From NCBI GenBank assembly GCA_021156225.1, contig JAJNBN010000095.1, forward strand, positions 1 through 9,325: a DNA stretch of 9,325 bases, given 5' to 3'. Source of the DNA: Verrucomicrobiota bacterium. GTDB taxonomy: Bacteria > Verrucomicrobiota > Verrucomicrobiia > Limisphaerales > JAEYXS01. Below the pieces are notes generated by a model. That model did not search any database. It was given only the letters and a program-made list of their open reading frames with translations, and was not told the origin of the DNA. Positions 1 through 6,830 of the stretch are shown piece after piece. A program made the position numbers and the translations under genes. The stretch's first letter is position 1. Each line of letters opens with the position of its first letter.

Positions 1-9
1 ATCGCAATT

Positions 10-1248
10 ATGAAATCGATGTTCGGAAAAATCCTCGGCGGTGTGGCCGCCACGATGATCGCGTTCAGCGCGTCAGCGGCGGATACGGTGAAAGTGGGCA
101 TCCTCCACTCTCTGTCTGGCACGATGGCGATCAGCGAAACGTCCCTGAAAGACGTGCTGCTGTTCACCTTCGACGAAATCAACAAGGCGGGCGGCGTGAA
201 AGTGGGCGGCAAGCCCTACATGATCGAACCCGTCGTGGTTGACCCGGCCTCCAACTGGCCGCTCTTCGCGGAAAAAGCCAAGCAGTTGCTCGAACAGGAC
301 AAAGTGTCCGTCGTGTTCGGCTGCTGGACCTCGGTGAGCCGCAAGTCGGTGCTGCCCGTGTTCGAACAGGCCAACGGCCTGCTCTTCTACCCGGTGCAGT
401 ATGAAGGCGAAGAGCTCTCCAAGAACATCTTCTACACCGCTGAAGCTGTGAACCAGCAGGCCATCCCGGCTGTTGATTACATGCTCGGTGAAGGCAAAAA
501 GAAGTTCTATCTGTTGGGCTCTGACTACGTCTATCCCCGCACGACGAACAAGATCCTCAAGCAATATCTGAAGCTCAAGGGCATCCCTGACTCGGATATC
601 GAAGAGATCTACACGCCGTTCGGCCACACCGACTACCAGACCATCGTCGCCTCCATCAAGAAGTTCTCCGCCGGTGGCAAAGCCACGGTGATCAGCACCT
701 TGAACGGTGACACGAACGTTCCTTTCTTCAAGGAATTCGCCAACGCCGGTCTGACCTCCGAAAACTGCCCGGTGGTTTCGTTCTCCATCTCGGAAGACGA
801 ATTCCGCGGTCTGCCTGCGAAGGAACTCGCCGGCCACCTCGGCTGCTGGACGTACTTCATGTCCATCAAGTCTCCGGAGAACGCCAAGTTCACGAAGGAC
901 TTCCTGACCTGGATCAAGGCTCCGACCGTCACCGGCTCGAGCTACAAGGTTTCGGGCATCGATGCCAAGGGCCGCGTCACCTGCAGCCCGATGAACCTCT
1001 CCCGCATGGGTGTTTACCTCTGGAAGCAAGCCGTCGAGAAGGCGGACAGCTTCGAAGTGGACAAAGTGCGTCCGGCTTTGATCGGCCAGAAGTTCAAGGG
1101 ACCGGCTGGTGAAGTGACGATGCAGGCGAACCACCACTTGGTGAACAACGTGTTCATCGGTGAGACCCTGCCGACCGGCCAGTTCAAGATCATCAAGACG
1201 TTCAACGGCGTAGCCGCTGAACCCTTCAGCGAGAAGTTCCTGAAGTAA
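10..1248 (+). CDS. urtA: Urea ABC transporter, periplasmic urea-binding protein UrtA
   Basis: UrtA is the periplasmic receptor that captures urea and delivers it to the UrtBC permease. The 412-residue product has a typical Sec signal peptide: basic start (K2, K7), hydrophobic stretch at about 8-19, and an Ala-Ser-Ala cleavage site at 21-23. The mature protein opens with the family hallmark GILHSLSGTMAISET (30-44), followed by FGCWTS (103-108) and LLFYPVQYEG (124-133), all characteristic of the UrtA/FmdD branch of type I leucine-type binding proteins. Length is normal for the family. The start at 10 gives a good signal peptide; a second ATG at 19 would also work, and the frame is open to the window edge, so the true start is not fully fixed. 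All 27 Phe codons are TTC and all 16 Asn codons are AAC, unlike the following genes, which suggests strong expression. An amide receptor (FmdD) is the main alternative, but the adjoining urease genes favour urea. Confidence 0.95.
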   Translation: MKSMFGKILGGVAATMIAFSASAADTVKVGILHSLSGTMAISETSLKDVLLFTFDEINKAGGVKVGGKPYMIEPVVVDPASNWPLFAEKAKQLLEQDKVSVVFGCWTSVSRKSVLPVFEQANGLLFYPVQYEGEELSKNIFYTAEAVNQQAIPAVDYMLGEGKKKFYLLGSDYVYPRTTNKILKQYLKLKGIPDSDIEEIYTPFGHTDYQTIVASIKKFSAGGKATVISTLNGDTNVPFFKEFANAGLTSENCPVVSFSISEDEFRGLPAKELAGHLGCWTYFMSIKSPENAKFTKDFLTWIKAPTVTGSSYKVSGIDAKGRVTCSPMNLSRMGVYLWKQAVEKADSFEVDKVRPALIGQKFKGPAGEVTMQANHHLVNNVFIGETLPTGQFKIIKTFNGVAAEPFSEKFLK

Positions 1249-1271
1249 GCAGGTAGTGTTGTTAGTTCCCC

Positions 1272-1303
1272 GGGGGAACGGGCTGGTGCAGGCCCGTTCC
1301 CCC
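1272..1303 (+). promoter_or_regulatory. Perfect 12-bp hairpin between urtA and urtB
   Basis: The arms at 1272-1283 (gggggaacgggc) and 1292-1303 (gcccgttccccc) are exact reverse complements and enclose an 8-base loop. The stem is G+C rich and should be very stable in RNA. A competing pairing exists just upstream: gttcccc at 1265-1271 is complementary to ggggaac at 1273-1279, so the left arm could be used in two ways. No T-run follows the right arm (the next bases are aactcaatgt), so it is not a standard intrinsic terminator. Its place, 23 bases after the urtA stop and 13 before the urtB start, fits a 3' stabiliser or partial terminator that raises the level of the binding protein over the membrane parts, as known for other binding-protein operons. 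The role is inferred. Confidence 0.7.
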
Positions 1304-1316
1304 AACTCAATGTAAA

Positions 1317-2993
1317 ATGATACGATTCTTTCGTTCCTTTCTGGCGGGGTTTCTTCTCCTCGCCGCAATTTCCCAAGCCTCGGCTGCTTCCAATGCCCGG
1401 AACGATCTGGTGGCAGCCATCTTAAGTGAAGATGTCGCCCAGCAGACGGAGATGATCAAGAAGCTGGCGGAGACGAATGAACCGATCGTGGTCCAGGTCC
1501 TTTCGGCATGGCGTCTGAGCGGCGTCTATATCCACGAGGCCGATGACAAGAAGATACCTTTTTTGCTGGATGCCCAATTGAACAGCGACGGAGCGGCCAA
1601 GGGCGCCCGCATAGCGGACGGAGAATTTCTGAAGGATGCCGATGGCAAGCCTATCTGGTTCAGCCAGTCGGATCTGACGGCGGCGGATACGAATTCCAAG
1701 CTGCGCAAGACGATCAAGACCACGCTCGATTTCTTTTCTCTCGCTGACCCCAATCTCAAGGTGCGCCGTGATGCCACCATCAAGCTGGGGCAGGAGCAGA
1801 ATCTGGACTATATCCCGAATTTTGAAGCCAAGCTGGCGAAAGAGACGGACAAAGAAACCATCCGGGCGTTGAAAGAGGCAATCTCGCTTACGCAACTGAC
1901 GGATGAGAAAAAGGAGACCCGCATCGCGGCGTTGAAACAACTCGGAGACTCGAAGTCCATCAACTCGATGAACTTTCTCCAAGACTTTCTGAAGAAAGCC
2001 AAGGCTGATACGAAGACTTACTCGGCAGAAGAGATCCGCCAGACGGAAGCCACGATCGACACGATCGAGAAATACATGGCGGTGGGGAATTTTGTAGGCA
2101 CTAGTTTTCGTGGCTTGAGCACTGCGGCCGTCCTGTTGATCGCGGCATTGGGACTAGCGATCACCTTTGGTTTGATGGGCGTGATCAACATGGCGCACGG
2201 GGAGATCATGGCCGTGGGCGCCTACACGGCATACGTGACGCAGAATCTTTTCAAGGAATGGTTTGGCGCCACCGGCGGCAAGTTCGACATGTATTTTATC
2301 GTGGCATTGGTGATGTCTTTCCTCACGGCGGCAGCGGCAGGATTGATACTGGAACGGGGCATCATCCGCTTTTTGTACAAGCGTCCGCTGGAATCCCTGC
2401 TGGCGACGTGGGGTGTGAGCCTGGTGTTGCAGCAGATTTTCCGCAGCACCTTTGGTGCGGCGAATGTGCAAGTGGGTTCGCCGAGCTGGCTCAGCGGAAG
2501 TTATGTGATCCAAGACGTGCTGTTCGCCTATAACCGCATATTCGTGATCGTTTTCGCGGTGTTGATCGTTTATGGCACCTACCTCCTGCTCACCAAAACG
2601 TCGTTGGGTTTGCAGATCCGGGCGGTGATGCAGAACCGCAATATGGCCGCCTGCATGGGGGTGCGCACCGATCGCGTGAACATGATGACGTTCGCCTTCG
2701 GGTCCGGCCTGGCGGGCATGGCGGGCGCGTGCATGTCCCAGCTCGCGAACGTGGGGCCGAGCCTCGGGCAGAACTACATCGTGGATTGTTTCATGATCGT
2801 GGTCTTGGGCGGCGTGGGCAGCCTGGGTGGCACCGTATCTGCTTCCTTGGGCGTCGGCGTGACGAATCAAGTTTTGGAACCCTGGCTGGGGGCGGTACTG
2901 GGCAAGATCATCGTGCTGGGCGGCATCATCCTGTTCCTGCAATGGCGTCCGGCGGGCCTCTTTGCCACCAAGAGCCGCAGTCTCGATGGTTGA
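1317..2993 (+). CDS. urtB: Urea ABC transporter permease UrtB, with long N-terminal periplasmic extension
   Basis: UrtB is one of the two inner-membrane channel subunits (LivH family). The 558-residue product has two parts. Residues 1-24 look like a signal peptide (hydrophobic 8-18, AlaSerAla near 22-24). From there to about 260 is a hydrophilic region rich in Lys/Glu/Ala helices, with stretches at roughly 140-230 that read like HEAT-type repeats. The membrane domain starts near 266 and carries the LivH hallmark GLMGVINMAHGE (285-296), the cytoplasmic loop RAVMQNRNMAACMGV (435-449) that should contact the ATPases, and the closing QWRPAGLF near the C terminus. An N-terminal extension of this sort is known in many UrtB proteins, whereas plain LivH permeases are about 300 residues. 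The ATG at 1317 is chosen because it yields the signal peptide; no clear Shine-Dalgarno sequence precedes it. Phe codons are mixed TTC/TTT, unlike urtA. Confidence 0.93.
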   Translation: MIRFFRSFLAGFLLLAAISQASAASNARNDLVAAILSEDVAQQTEMIKKLAETNEPIVVQVLSAWRLSGVYIHEADDKKIPFLLDAQLNSDGAAKGARIADGEFLKDADGKPIWFSQSDLTAADTNSKLRKTIKTTLDFFSLADPNLKVRRDATIKLGQEQNLDYIPNFEAKLAKETDKETIRALKEAISLTQLTDEKKETRIAALKQLGDSKSINSMNFLQDFLKKAKADTKTYSAEEIRQTEATIDTIEKYMAVGNFVGTSFRGLSTAAVLLIAALGLAITFGLMGVINMAHGEIMAVGAYTAYVTQNLFKEWFGATGGKFDMYFIVALVMSFLTAAAAGLILERGIIRFLYKRPLESLLATWGVSLVLQQIFRSTFGAANVQVGSPSWLSGSYVIQDVLFAYNRIFVIVFAVLIVYGTYLLLTKTSLGLQIRAVMQNRNMAACMGVRTDRVNMMTFAFGSGLAGMAGACMSQLANVGPSLGQNYIVDCFMIVVLGGVGSLGGTVSASLGVGVTNQVLEPWLGAVLGKIIVLGGIILFLQWRPAGLFATKSRSLDG

Positions 2994-3031
2994 TGCGGGG
3001 GCGGATTCGAACAGTTTAGCAGTATTTTTAC

Positions 3032-4210
3032 ATGACTCGTTTTTTGAACAAAAAGGAAGCGCTAATACTGGCGGCGGTTTCATTCCTGATCTTGGTGGTG
3101 CTGCCGTGTCTGAACGCGTTTTTGCCGAAGGAGAGTTTTTTCCACATCAGTGATTTTACCATCACGGTGTATGGGAAATATCTCTGCTATGCGGTGCTGG
3201 CGCTGGGAGTGAATCTTCTCTGGGGTTACACGGGATTGTTGAGCTTGGGGCAGTGCCTGTTCTTTGCGTTGGGCGGTTATGCGCTCGGCATGCATTTGAT
3301 GCTGATGATCGGCAAGCTGGGCCAGTATCAAAAGGACATCCCGGATTTCATGGTGTTCCTGGAATTCGAGACGAAGTATCCAGAGACGGGCGGCTTGCCC
3401 CGGCACTGGATACCTTTTCGCAGCCCGTGGTTCGCGCTGCTGATGGTGGTCGTGGTGCCGGCGTTGGTGGCATACATCTTCGGCTTCCTCGCGTTCCGTT
3501 CGCGCATCAAGGGCGTTTATTTCTCCATCTTGAGCCAGGCGCTGACGTATGCGGCGTGCCTGATGTTCTTCCGTAACGATTTCACTTTTGGCGGCAACAA
3601 CGGGCTGACGGATTTTAAGTTCATCTTCGGCCATGAGATCAACACGGCGGGGACGAAGCGCTGGCTTTACATCGCTTCAGGCATCCTGCTGTTGAGCGTG
3701 TATTTGTTATGCCGGTGGCTGACGTCCACGAAGTTCGGTCTCATCCAGCGCGCCATCCGGGATTCAGAGAATCGCGTGTTGTTCTCCGGTTATGCCACGG
3801 CGCATTTCAAGCTGTTCGTGTTCGTGCTTTCGGCGGTGATCTGCGCGGTGGGCGGGGCGCTGTATGTGCCGCAGGTGGGTATTATCAATCCGAGTGAAAT
3901 GGGCACGGAGAAGTCACTTGAGGCTGTCGTGTGGTGCGCCGTAGGGGGACGCGGCACGTTGATCGGGCCGATCATCGGGGCGATCAGTGTGAACGCGATG
4001 AAGAGCTGGGCGACGCGGGCGTTCGCCGAGCAATGGCTCTTCATGCTGGGCGGCATGTTCATTCTCGCGGTGCTGTTCATGCCCAATGGCATTGTCGGGC
4101 TGCCCGCACAGTTGAAGGCATTGAAGGAGCGTTTTTCCAAACGCAAGAACGGGGAAGAGACGCCACCGGCTACGCCTTTGGAAACACCCGGCGTCAAGAC
4201 AGCAGAGTGA
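3032..4210 (+). CDS. urtC: Urea ABC transporter permease UrtC
   Basis: UrtC is the second channel subunit (LivM family) and pairs with UrtB in the inner membrane. The 392-residue protein begins with a hydrophobic segment (about 10-30) and has the LivM features GLLSLGQ (68-74), a segment with GVYFSILSQALTYAA, then FGGNNGLTDF (186-195), and the later stretch with RAIRDSENRVLFSGY, the presumed cytoplasmic coupling loop. Between two membrane segments it carries a polar insert of about 40 residues (including DIPDFMVFLEFETKYPETGG), which is usual for UrtC rather than LivM. The C-terminal 25 residues (368-392) form a charged, Pro/Thr/Glu-rich tail after the last helix. It starts 38 bases after urtB; that gap has no structure I can support and no good ribosome binding site (the bases before the ATG are agtatttttac). 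Confidence 0.94.
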   Translation: MTRFLNKKEALILAAVSFLILVVLPCLNAFLPKESFFHISDFTITVYGKYLCYAVLALGVNLLWGYTGLLSLGQCLFFALGGYALGMHLMLMIGKLGQYQKDIPDFMVFLEFETKYPETGGLPRHWIPFRSPWFALLMVVVVPALVAYIFGFLAFRSRIKGVYFSILSQALTYAACLMFFRNDFTFGGNNGLTDFKFIFGHEINTAGTKRWLYIASGILLLSVYLLCRWLTSTKFGLIQRAIRDSENRVLFSGYATAHFKLFVFVLSAVICAVGGALYVPQVGIINPSEMGTEKSLEAVVWCAVGGRGTLIGPIIGAISVNAMKSWATRAFAEQWLFMLGGMFILAVLFMPNGIVGLPAQLKALKERFSKRKNGEETPPATPLETPGVKTAE

Positions 4211-4225
4211 TTTAGCATCCAGGCC

Positions 4226-4987
4226 ATGACACAGAAAAAAGAATTCATTCTCACGCTGGAAGGCGTGAACAAGACGTTTGACGGCTTCAAGGCCATCAAC
4301 GATCTCAACCTCTACATGGATGAGGGCGAGTTGCGGGTGATCATCGGGCCGAACGGCGCGGGCAAGAGCACGATGCTGGACATCATCACGGGCCGCACGC
4401 AACCAGACACAGGCAAGGTGGAGTTCGGTTTGAAGACGGATCTGACGGAGTTGAACGAATATCAGATCAACCGCCTGGGCATCGGACGCAAATTTCAAAC
4501 GCCATCCGTTTACGTGGATCACACGGTGCTGGAGAACATCTGGCTCTCGCTGGAAGGCACGCGGAGTGTGTGGTCTACGTTGTTCGCCAAGATCGGTTCG
4601 ACCCAGCGGGATCGCATCCAGGAAGTGCTGAAGACCATCGGCCTGACGGAGCGGGCGAATGTGAAGGCGGGGACGCTTTCACACGGGCAGAAGCAGTGGC
4701 TGGAGATCGGCATGTTGCTGGCGCAGAACCCGAAGCTCCTGCTCGTCGATGAACCCGCTGCCGGCATGACGGATGAGGAAACGGCCAAGACGGGCGAGTT
4801 GCTGATGAGCTTGGCGGGCAAGCACAGCATTGTAGTGATCGAGCATGACATGGTGTTCGTGCGGCAGATCGCCCGCAAGGTGACGGTGCTGCATCAGGGC
4901 CATGTCTTGTGCGAAGGGTCAGTGGATGAAGTGCAGAATGATGAGCGCGTGATCGAGGTCTATCTCGGCCGCAAAAAGAAACATTAA
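4226..4987 (+). CDS. urtD: Urea ABC transporter ATP-binding protein UrtD
   Basis: UrtD is one of two cytoplasmic ATPases that power urea import (LivG family). All nucleotide-binding motifs are intact in the 253-residue product: Walker A GPNGAGKST (41-49), Q-loop Gln91 within GIGRKFQTP, signature LSHGQ (151-155), Walker B LLLVDE (171-176) and the switch histidine His207 in VIEHDM. The signature reads SHGQ rather than SGGQ, which is normal for UrtD, and the RKFQTP motif separates it from UrtE. It follows urtC by 15 bases with only a weak cagg before the ATG, and its stop codon is one base from the urtE start, so the two ATPases are probably made in a coupled way. Confidence 0.96.
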   Translation: MTQKKEFILTLEGVNKTFDGFKAINDLNLYMDEGELRVIIGPNGAGKSTMLDIITGRTQPDTGKVEFGLKTDLTELNEYQINRLGIGRKFQTPSVYVDHTVLENIWLSLEGTRSVWSTLFAKIGSTQRDRIQEVLKTIGLTERANVKAGTLSHGQKQWLEIGMLLAQNPKLLLVDEPAAGMTDEETAKTGELLMSLAGKHSIVVIEHDMVFVRQIARKVTVLHQGHVLCEGSVDEVQNDERVIEVYLGRKKKH

Positions 4988-4988
4988 G

Positions 4989-5684
4989 ATGCTTTCCGTA
5001 TCCAACATCTCCGTCTCGTATGACGGCTCGCGCATTTTGCGCAACGTGGATTTCACCCTGCCCAAGAACAAGCTGCTGTGCCTCATGGGCCGCAACGGCG
5101 TAGGCAAGAGCACAACGCTCAAGACAATCGTGGGATTGCTCAAGCCGGACGAAGGCTCCGTGAAGCTGGACGGGCAGGAGATGGTGGGGACGAAGCCAGA
5201 CCAGCGTTCGCGCATGGGCGTCGGTTATGTACCGCAAGGGCGAGATATTTTTCCGAACCTGACCGTGTGGGAGAATTTGAAGATCAGCCTGGTGGTTCAT
5301 GGGAAGAAAGAGGGCGAGCAAGTGGATCGGATCTTTGAACTGTTCCCGGTCTTGAAAGAGATGTTGAAGCGCAAGGGCGGGGTGTTGAGCGGCGGGCAGC
5401 AGCAACAACTGGCGATTGCCCGGGCGGTGTTGACGGAGCCGAAGGTGCTGATTTTGGATGAGCCGACGGAGGGGATTCAGCCCAATATCATTGATCAGAT
5501 CGGCGATACGCTCCAGTTGATCAAGAAGGAGGGGAAGATCAGCATTTTGCTGGTGGAACAGTATCTCGATTTTTGCCTCGCGGTGGCGGATAATTTTTGC
5601 ATCATGGACCGCGGATCGATCGTAGCCAGCGGAGGAATCTCCGACCTGAACGACCAACTCGTCCGCCAATACTTGACTGTCTGA
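4989..5684 (+). CDS. urtE: Urea ABC transporter ATP-binding protein UrtE
   Basis: UrtE is the second ATPase (LivF family), acting as a partner of UrtD under the UrtBC channel. The 231-residue product has Walker A GRNGVGKST (34-42), Q-loop Gln83 in YVPQGRDIFP, signature LSGGQ (133-137) and Walker B VLILDEP (153-159), followed by TEGIQPNII, which is a LivF/UrtE hallmark. The switch position is Gln191 (in LLVEQY) instead of His; LivF-type ATPases commonly have this Gln, so it is not a defect, and UrtD supplies the canonical His. Start at 4989 leaves one base after the urtD stop (taa-g-atg). The upstream bases are A-rich (aaaaagaaac) without a strong Shine-Dalgarno sequence. Confidence 0.96.
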   Translation: MLSVSNISVSYDGSRILRNVDFTLPKNKLLCLMGRNGVGKSTTLKTIVGLLKPDEGSVKLDGQEMVGTKPDQRSRMGVGYVPQGRDIFPNLTVWENLKISLVVHGKKEGEQVDRIFELFPVLKEMLKRKGGVLSGGQQQQLAIARAVLTEPKVLILDEPTEGIQPNIIDQIGDTLQLIKKEGKISILLVEQYLDFCLAVADNFCIMDRGSIVASGGISDLNDQLVRQYLTV

Positions 5685-5685
5685 T

Positions 5686-5970
5686 ATGAATGCCATGCGT
5701 CTGGTAAAACGTCTTGCCGGTTCTGTCGCTTTGTTCGTGAGTGCCTTGCTGCCGATGGCGGCCTCGGCGCATCCGGGACATGATCTCTCGCAGGCGAGCG
5801 CCAAGCACATCCTCACCAGCCCGTATCACATCATGGTGCTGGCCTTGGCTGGGGCGGCGTGCTGGTTCGCGGGTACGCAGGTGCAACGCCGCATTCCGGC
5901 GCGGGTCTTGTCTACCTTGGGCCTCGTCATGCTGGTGGGAGCGATAGTTCTCTGGGGCAAGAGCCTTTAA
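5686..5970 (+). CDS. Small membrane protein resembling the N-terminal part of HupE/UreJ nickel permeases
   Basis: The 94-residue product has a signal peptide (basic 5-9, hydrophobic 10-24, AlaSerAla at 26-28) whose predicted cleavage would leave a mature protein starting HPGHD. Two membrane helices follow, about 46-63 and 74-91, joined by a basic turn (QRRIPAR). HupE/UreJ permeases, which move nickel for hydrogenase and urease, also start their mature chain with HPGH and carry a motif of the form H-P-x-x-G-x-D-H at the first helix. Here HILTSPYH (41-48) has the two histidines at the same spacing, but the Asp is Tyr47. All four histidines (29, 32, 41, 48) and the only acidic residue (Asp33) lie in residues 29-48. 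Full family members have about 200 residues and six helices, so this is a reduced relative or a look-alike. It sits one base from both urtE and ureD, with an intact frame, so decay is unlikely. The start could also be Met4 (5695). Role in nickel or urea movement is inference. Confidence 0.75.
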   Translation: MNAMRLVKRLAGSVALFVSALLPMAASAHPGHDLSQASAKHILTSPYHIMVLALAGAACWFAGTQVQRRIPARVLSTLGLVMLVGAIVLWGKSL

Positions 5971-5971
5971 A

Positions 5972-6823
5972 ATGGTTTCACTGGCCCAGGCAAACCTGCC
6001 CCGGTCGAATTCGGCCGGTCACGCGGGTTTACGGGTCAGCCTGGTGGCGGGGGAAAGTGCCGTTACCGAATGCTGGGCGGCGAGCCCGCTCAAACTTCTC
6101 GCCCCCCGTTCGCGCGGTCCCAGTGTGTGGGCGTATGTCAGCAGTTTTGGTGGTGGTCTGGTGGCGGGTGACGAGACCAAACTGACCTTGGATGTCGAAG
6201 CGGGGACGACTTGTTTTCTCAGCACGCAGGCTTCCACGAAGGTTTATCGCAATCCCCGTTTGCTTCCTTGTCAGCACAAGCTGCGGGCGGAAGTGGGCAA
6301 GGGTGCATTGCTGGTGCTGGCGCCAGACCCGGTCCAGTGTTTTGCACAGGCGATCTACGAACAGAAACAGGAGTTTCATCTGGCTGACGATGCGGGGTTG
6401 GTGCTGGTGGACTGGTTGTGTTCGGGAAGGGCGGCACGCGGGGAACGATGGGAGTTCACGCGTTACCAGAGCCGCAATGAAGTTTTTCAAGCGGGCAAGC
6501 GGGTGATGCTGGATGCACTGCGGCTGGCGGGTGAAGAGGGCACGGAAGATTTGCTAAGGCAGATGGGGCGGTTCCACTGCCTGGCGACGGTGGCGGTGGT
6601 GGGGCCGAAGCTGCAAGGCTTTGCGCAGAAGTTGCTGGCCGAGGTGGCGGAGGAGCCAGTGACGAAGCGAAACGATTTTGTGATCAGTGCGAGTCCGGTG
6701 GCCGATGGGGTTTTATTGCGGCTGGCGGGGATCAGCACGGAACAGGTGGGCCGGGAGATCGCGCGGCGGCTGGAGTTCGTGAGCCCGCTGTTGCAGGACG
6801 ATCCTTGGGCCAGGAAATGGTGA
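5972..6823 (+). CDS. ureD: Urease accessory protein UreD
   Basis: UreD (UreH in some species) is a chaperone that binds apo-urease and, with UreF and UreG, guides nickel and carbon dioxide into the UreC active site. The 283-residue product is of normal length and shows the family motifs: the block SSFGGGLVAGD (57-67), STQASTKVYR (84-93) and APDPVQCFAQAIYEQ (117-131). No signal peptide or membrane segment is present, as expected for a cytoplasmic protein. The start at 5972 is one base after the preceding stop (taa-a-atg). UreD is often the first gene of ure operons, so the urease half of this unit has the usual ureD-A-B-C order. UreE, UreF and UreG are needed too and are not in the window. Confidence 0.95.
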   Translation: MVSLAQANLPRSNSAGHAGLRVSLVAGESAVTECWAASPLKLLAPRSRGPSVWAYVSSFGGGLVAGDETKLTLDVEAGTTCFLSTQASTKVYRNPRLLPCQHKLRAEVGKGALLVLAPDPVQCFAQAIYEQKQEFHLADDAGLVLVDWLCSGRAARGERWEFTRYQSRNEVFQAGKRVMLDALRLAGEEGTEDLLRQMGRFHCLATVAVVGPKLQGFAQKLLAEVAEEPVTKRNDFVISASPVADGVLLRLAGISTEQVGREIARRLEFVSPLLQDDPWARKW

Positions 6824-6830
6824 TCAATTT

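Noticed and set aside
10..1248. Short-chain amide transporter (FmdD type) instead of urea transporter
   Set aside because: The binding proteins are related, but no amidase gene is present and the cluster runs directly into urease genes.
1272..1303. Intrinsic terminator ending the transcript after urtA
   Set aside because: The stem is strong but no T-run follows on either strand, and urtB starts only 13 bases later. A stabiliser or partial terminator is more likely than a full stop.
73..1368. Minus-strand open frame of 431 codons opposite urtA, and similar ones opposite urtB (2154-3083) and urtD/urtE (4575-5816)
   Set aside because: They have no recognisable motifs, show His/Arg-rich composition typical of shadow frames, and cross the boundaries of well-supported plus-strand genes.
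5556..5567. UrtE lacks the switch histidine (Gln191 instead)
   Set aside because: LivF-type ATPases commonly have Gln here (VEQ), and UrtD has the normal His, so this is a family trait and not a defect.
5686..5970. Small HupE/UreJ-like gene as a broken remnant (pseudogene)
   Set aside because: It has an intact signal peptide, clean start and stop, two well-formed helices and single-base spacing to both neighbours, which suggests a maintained gene. I see no remains of the missing helices nearby.
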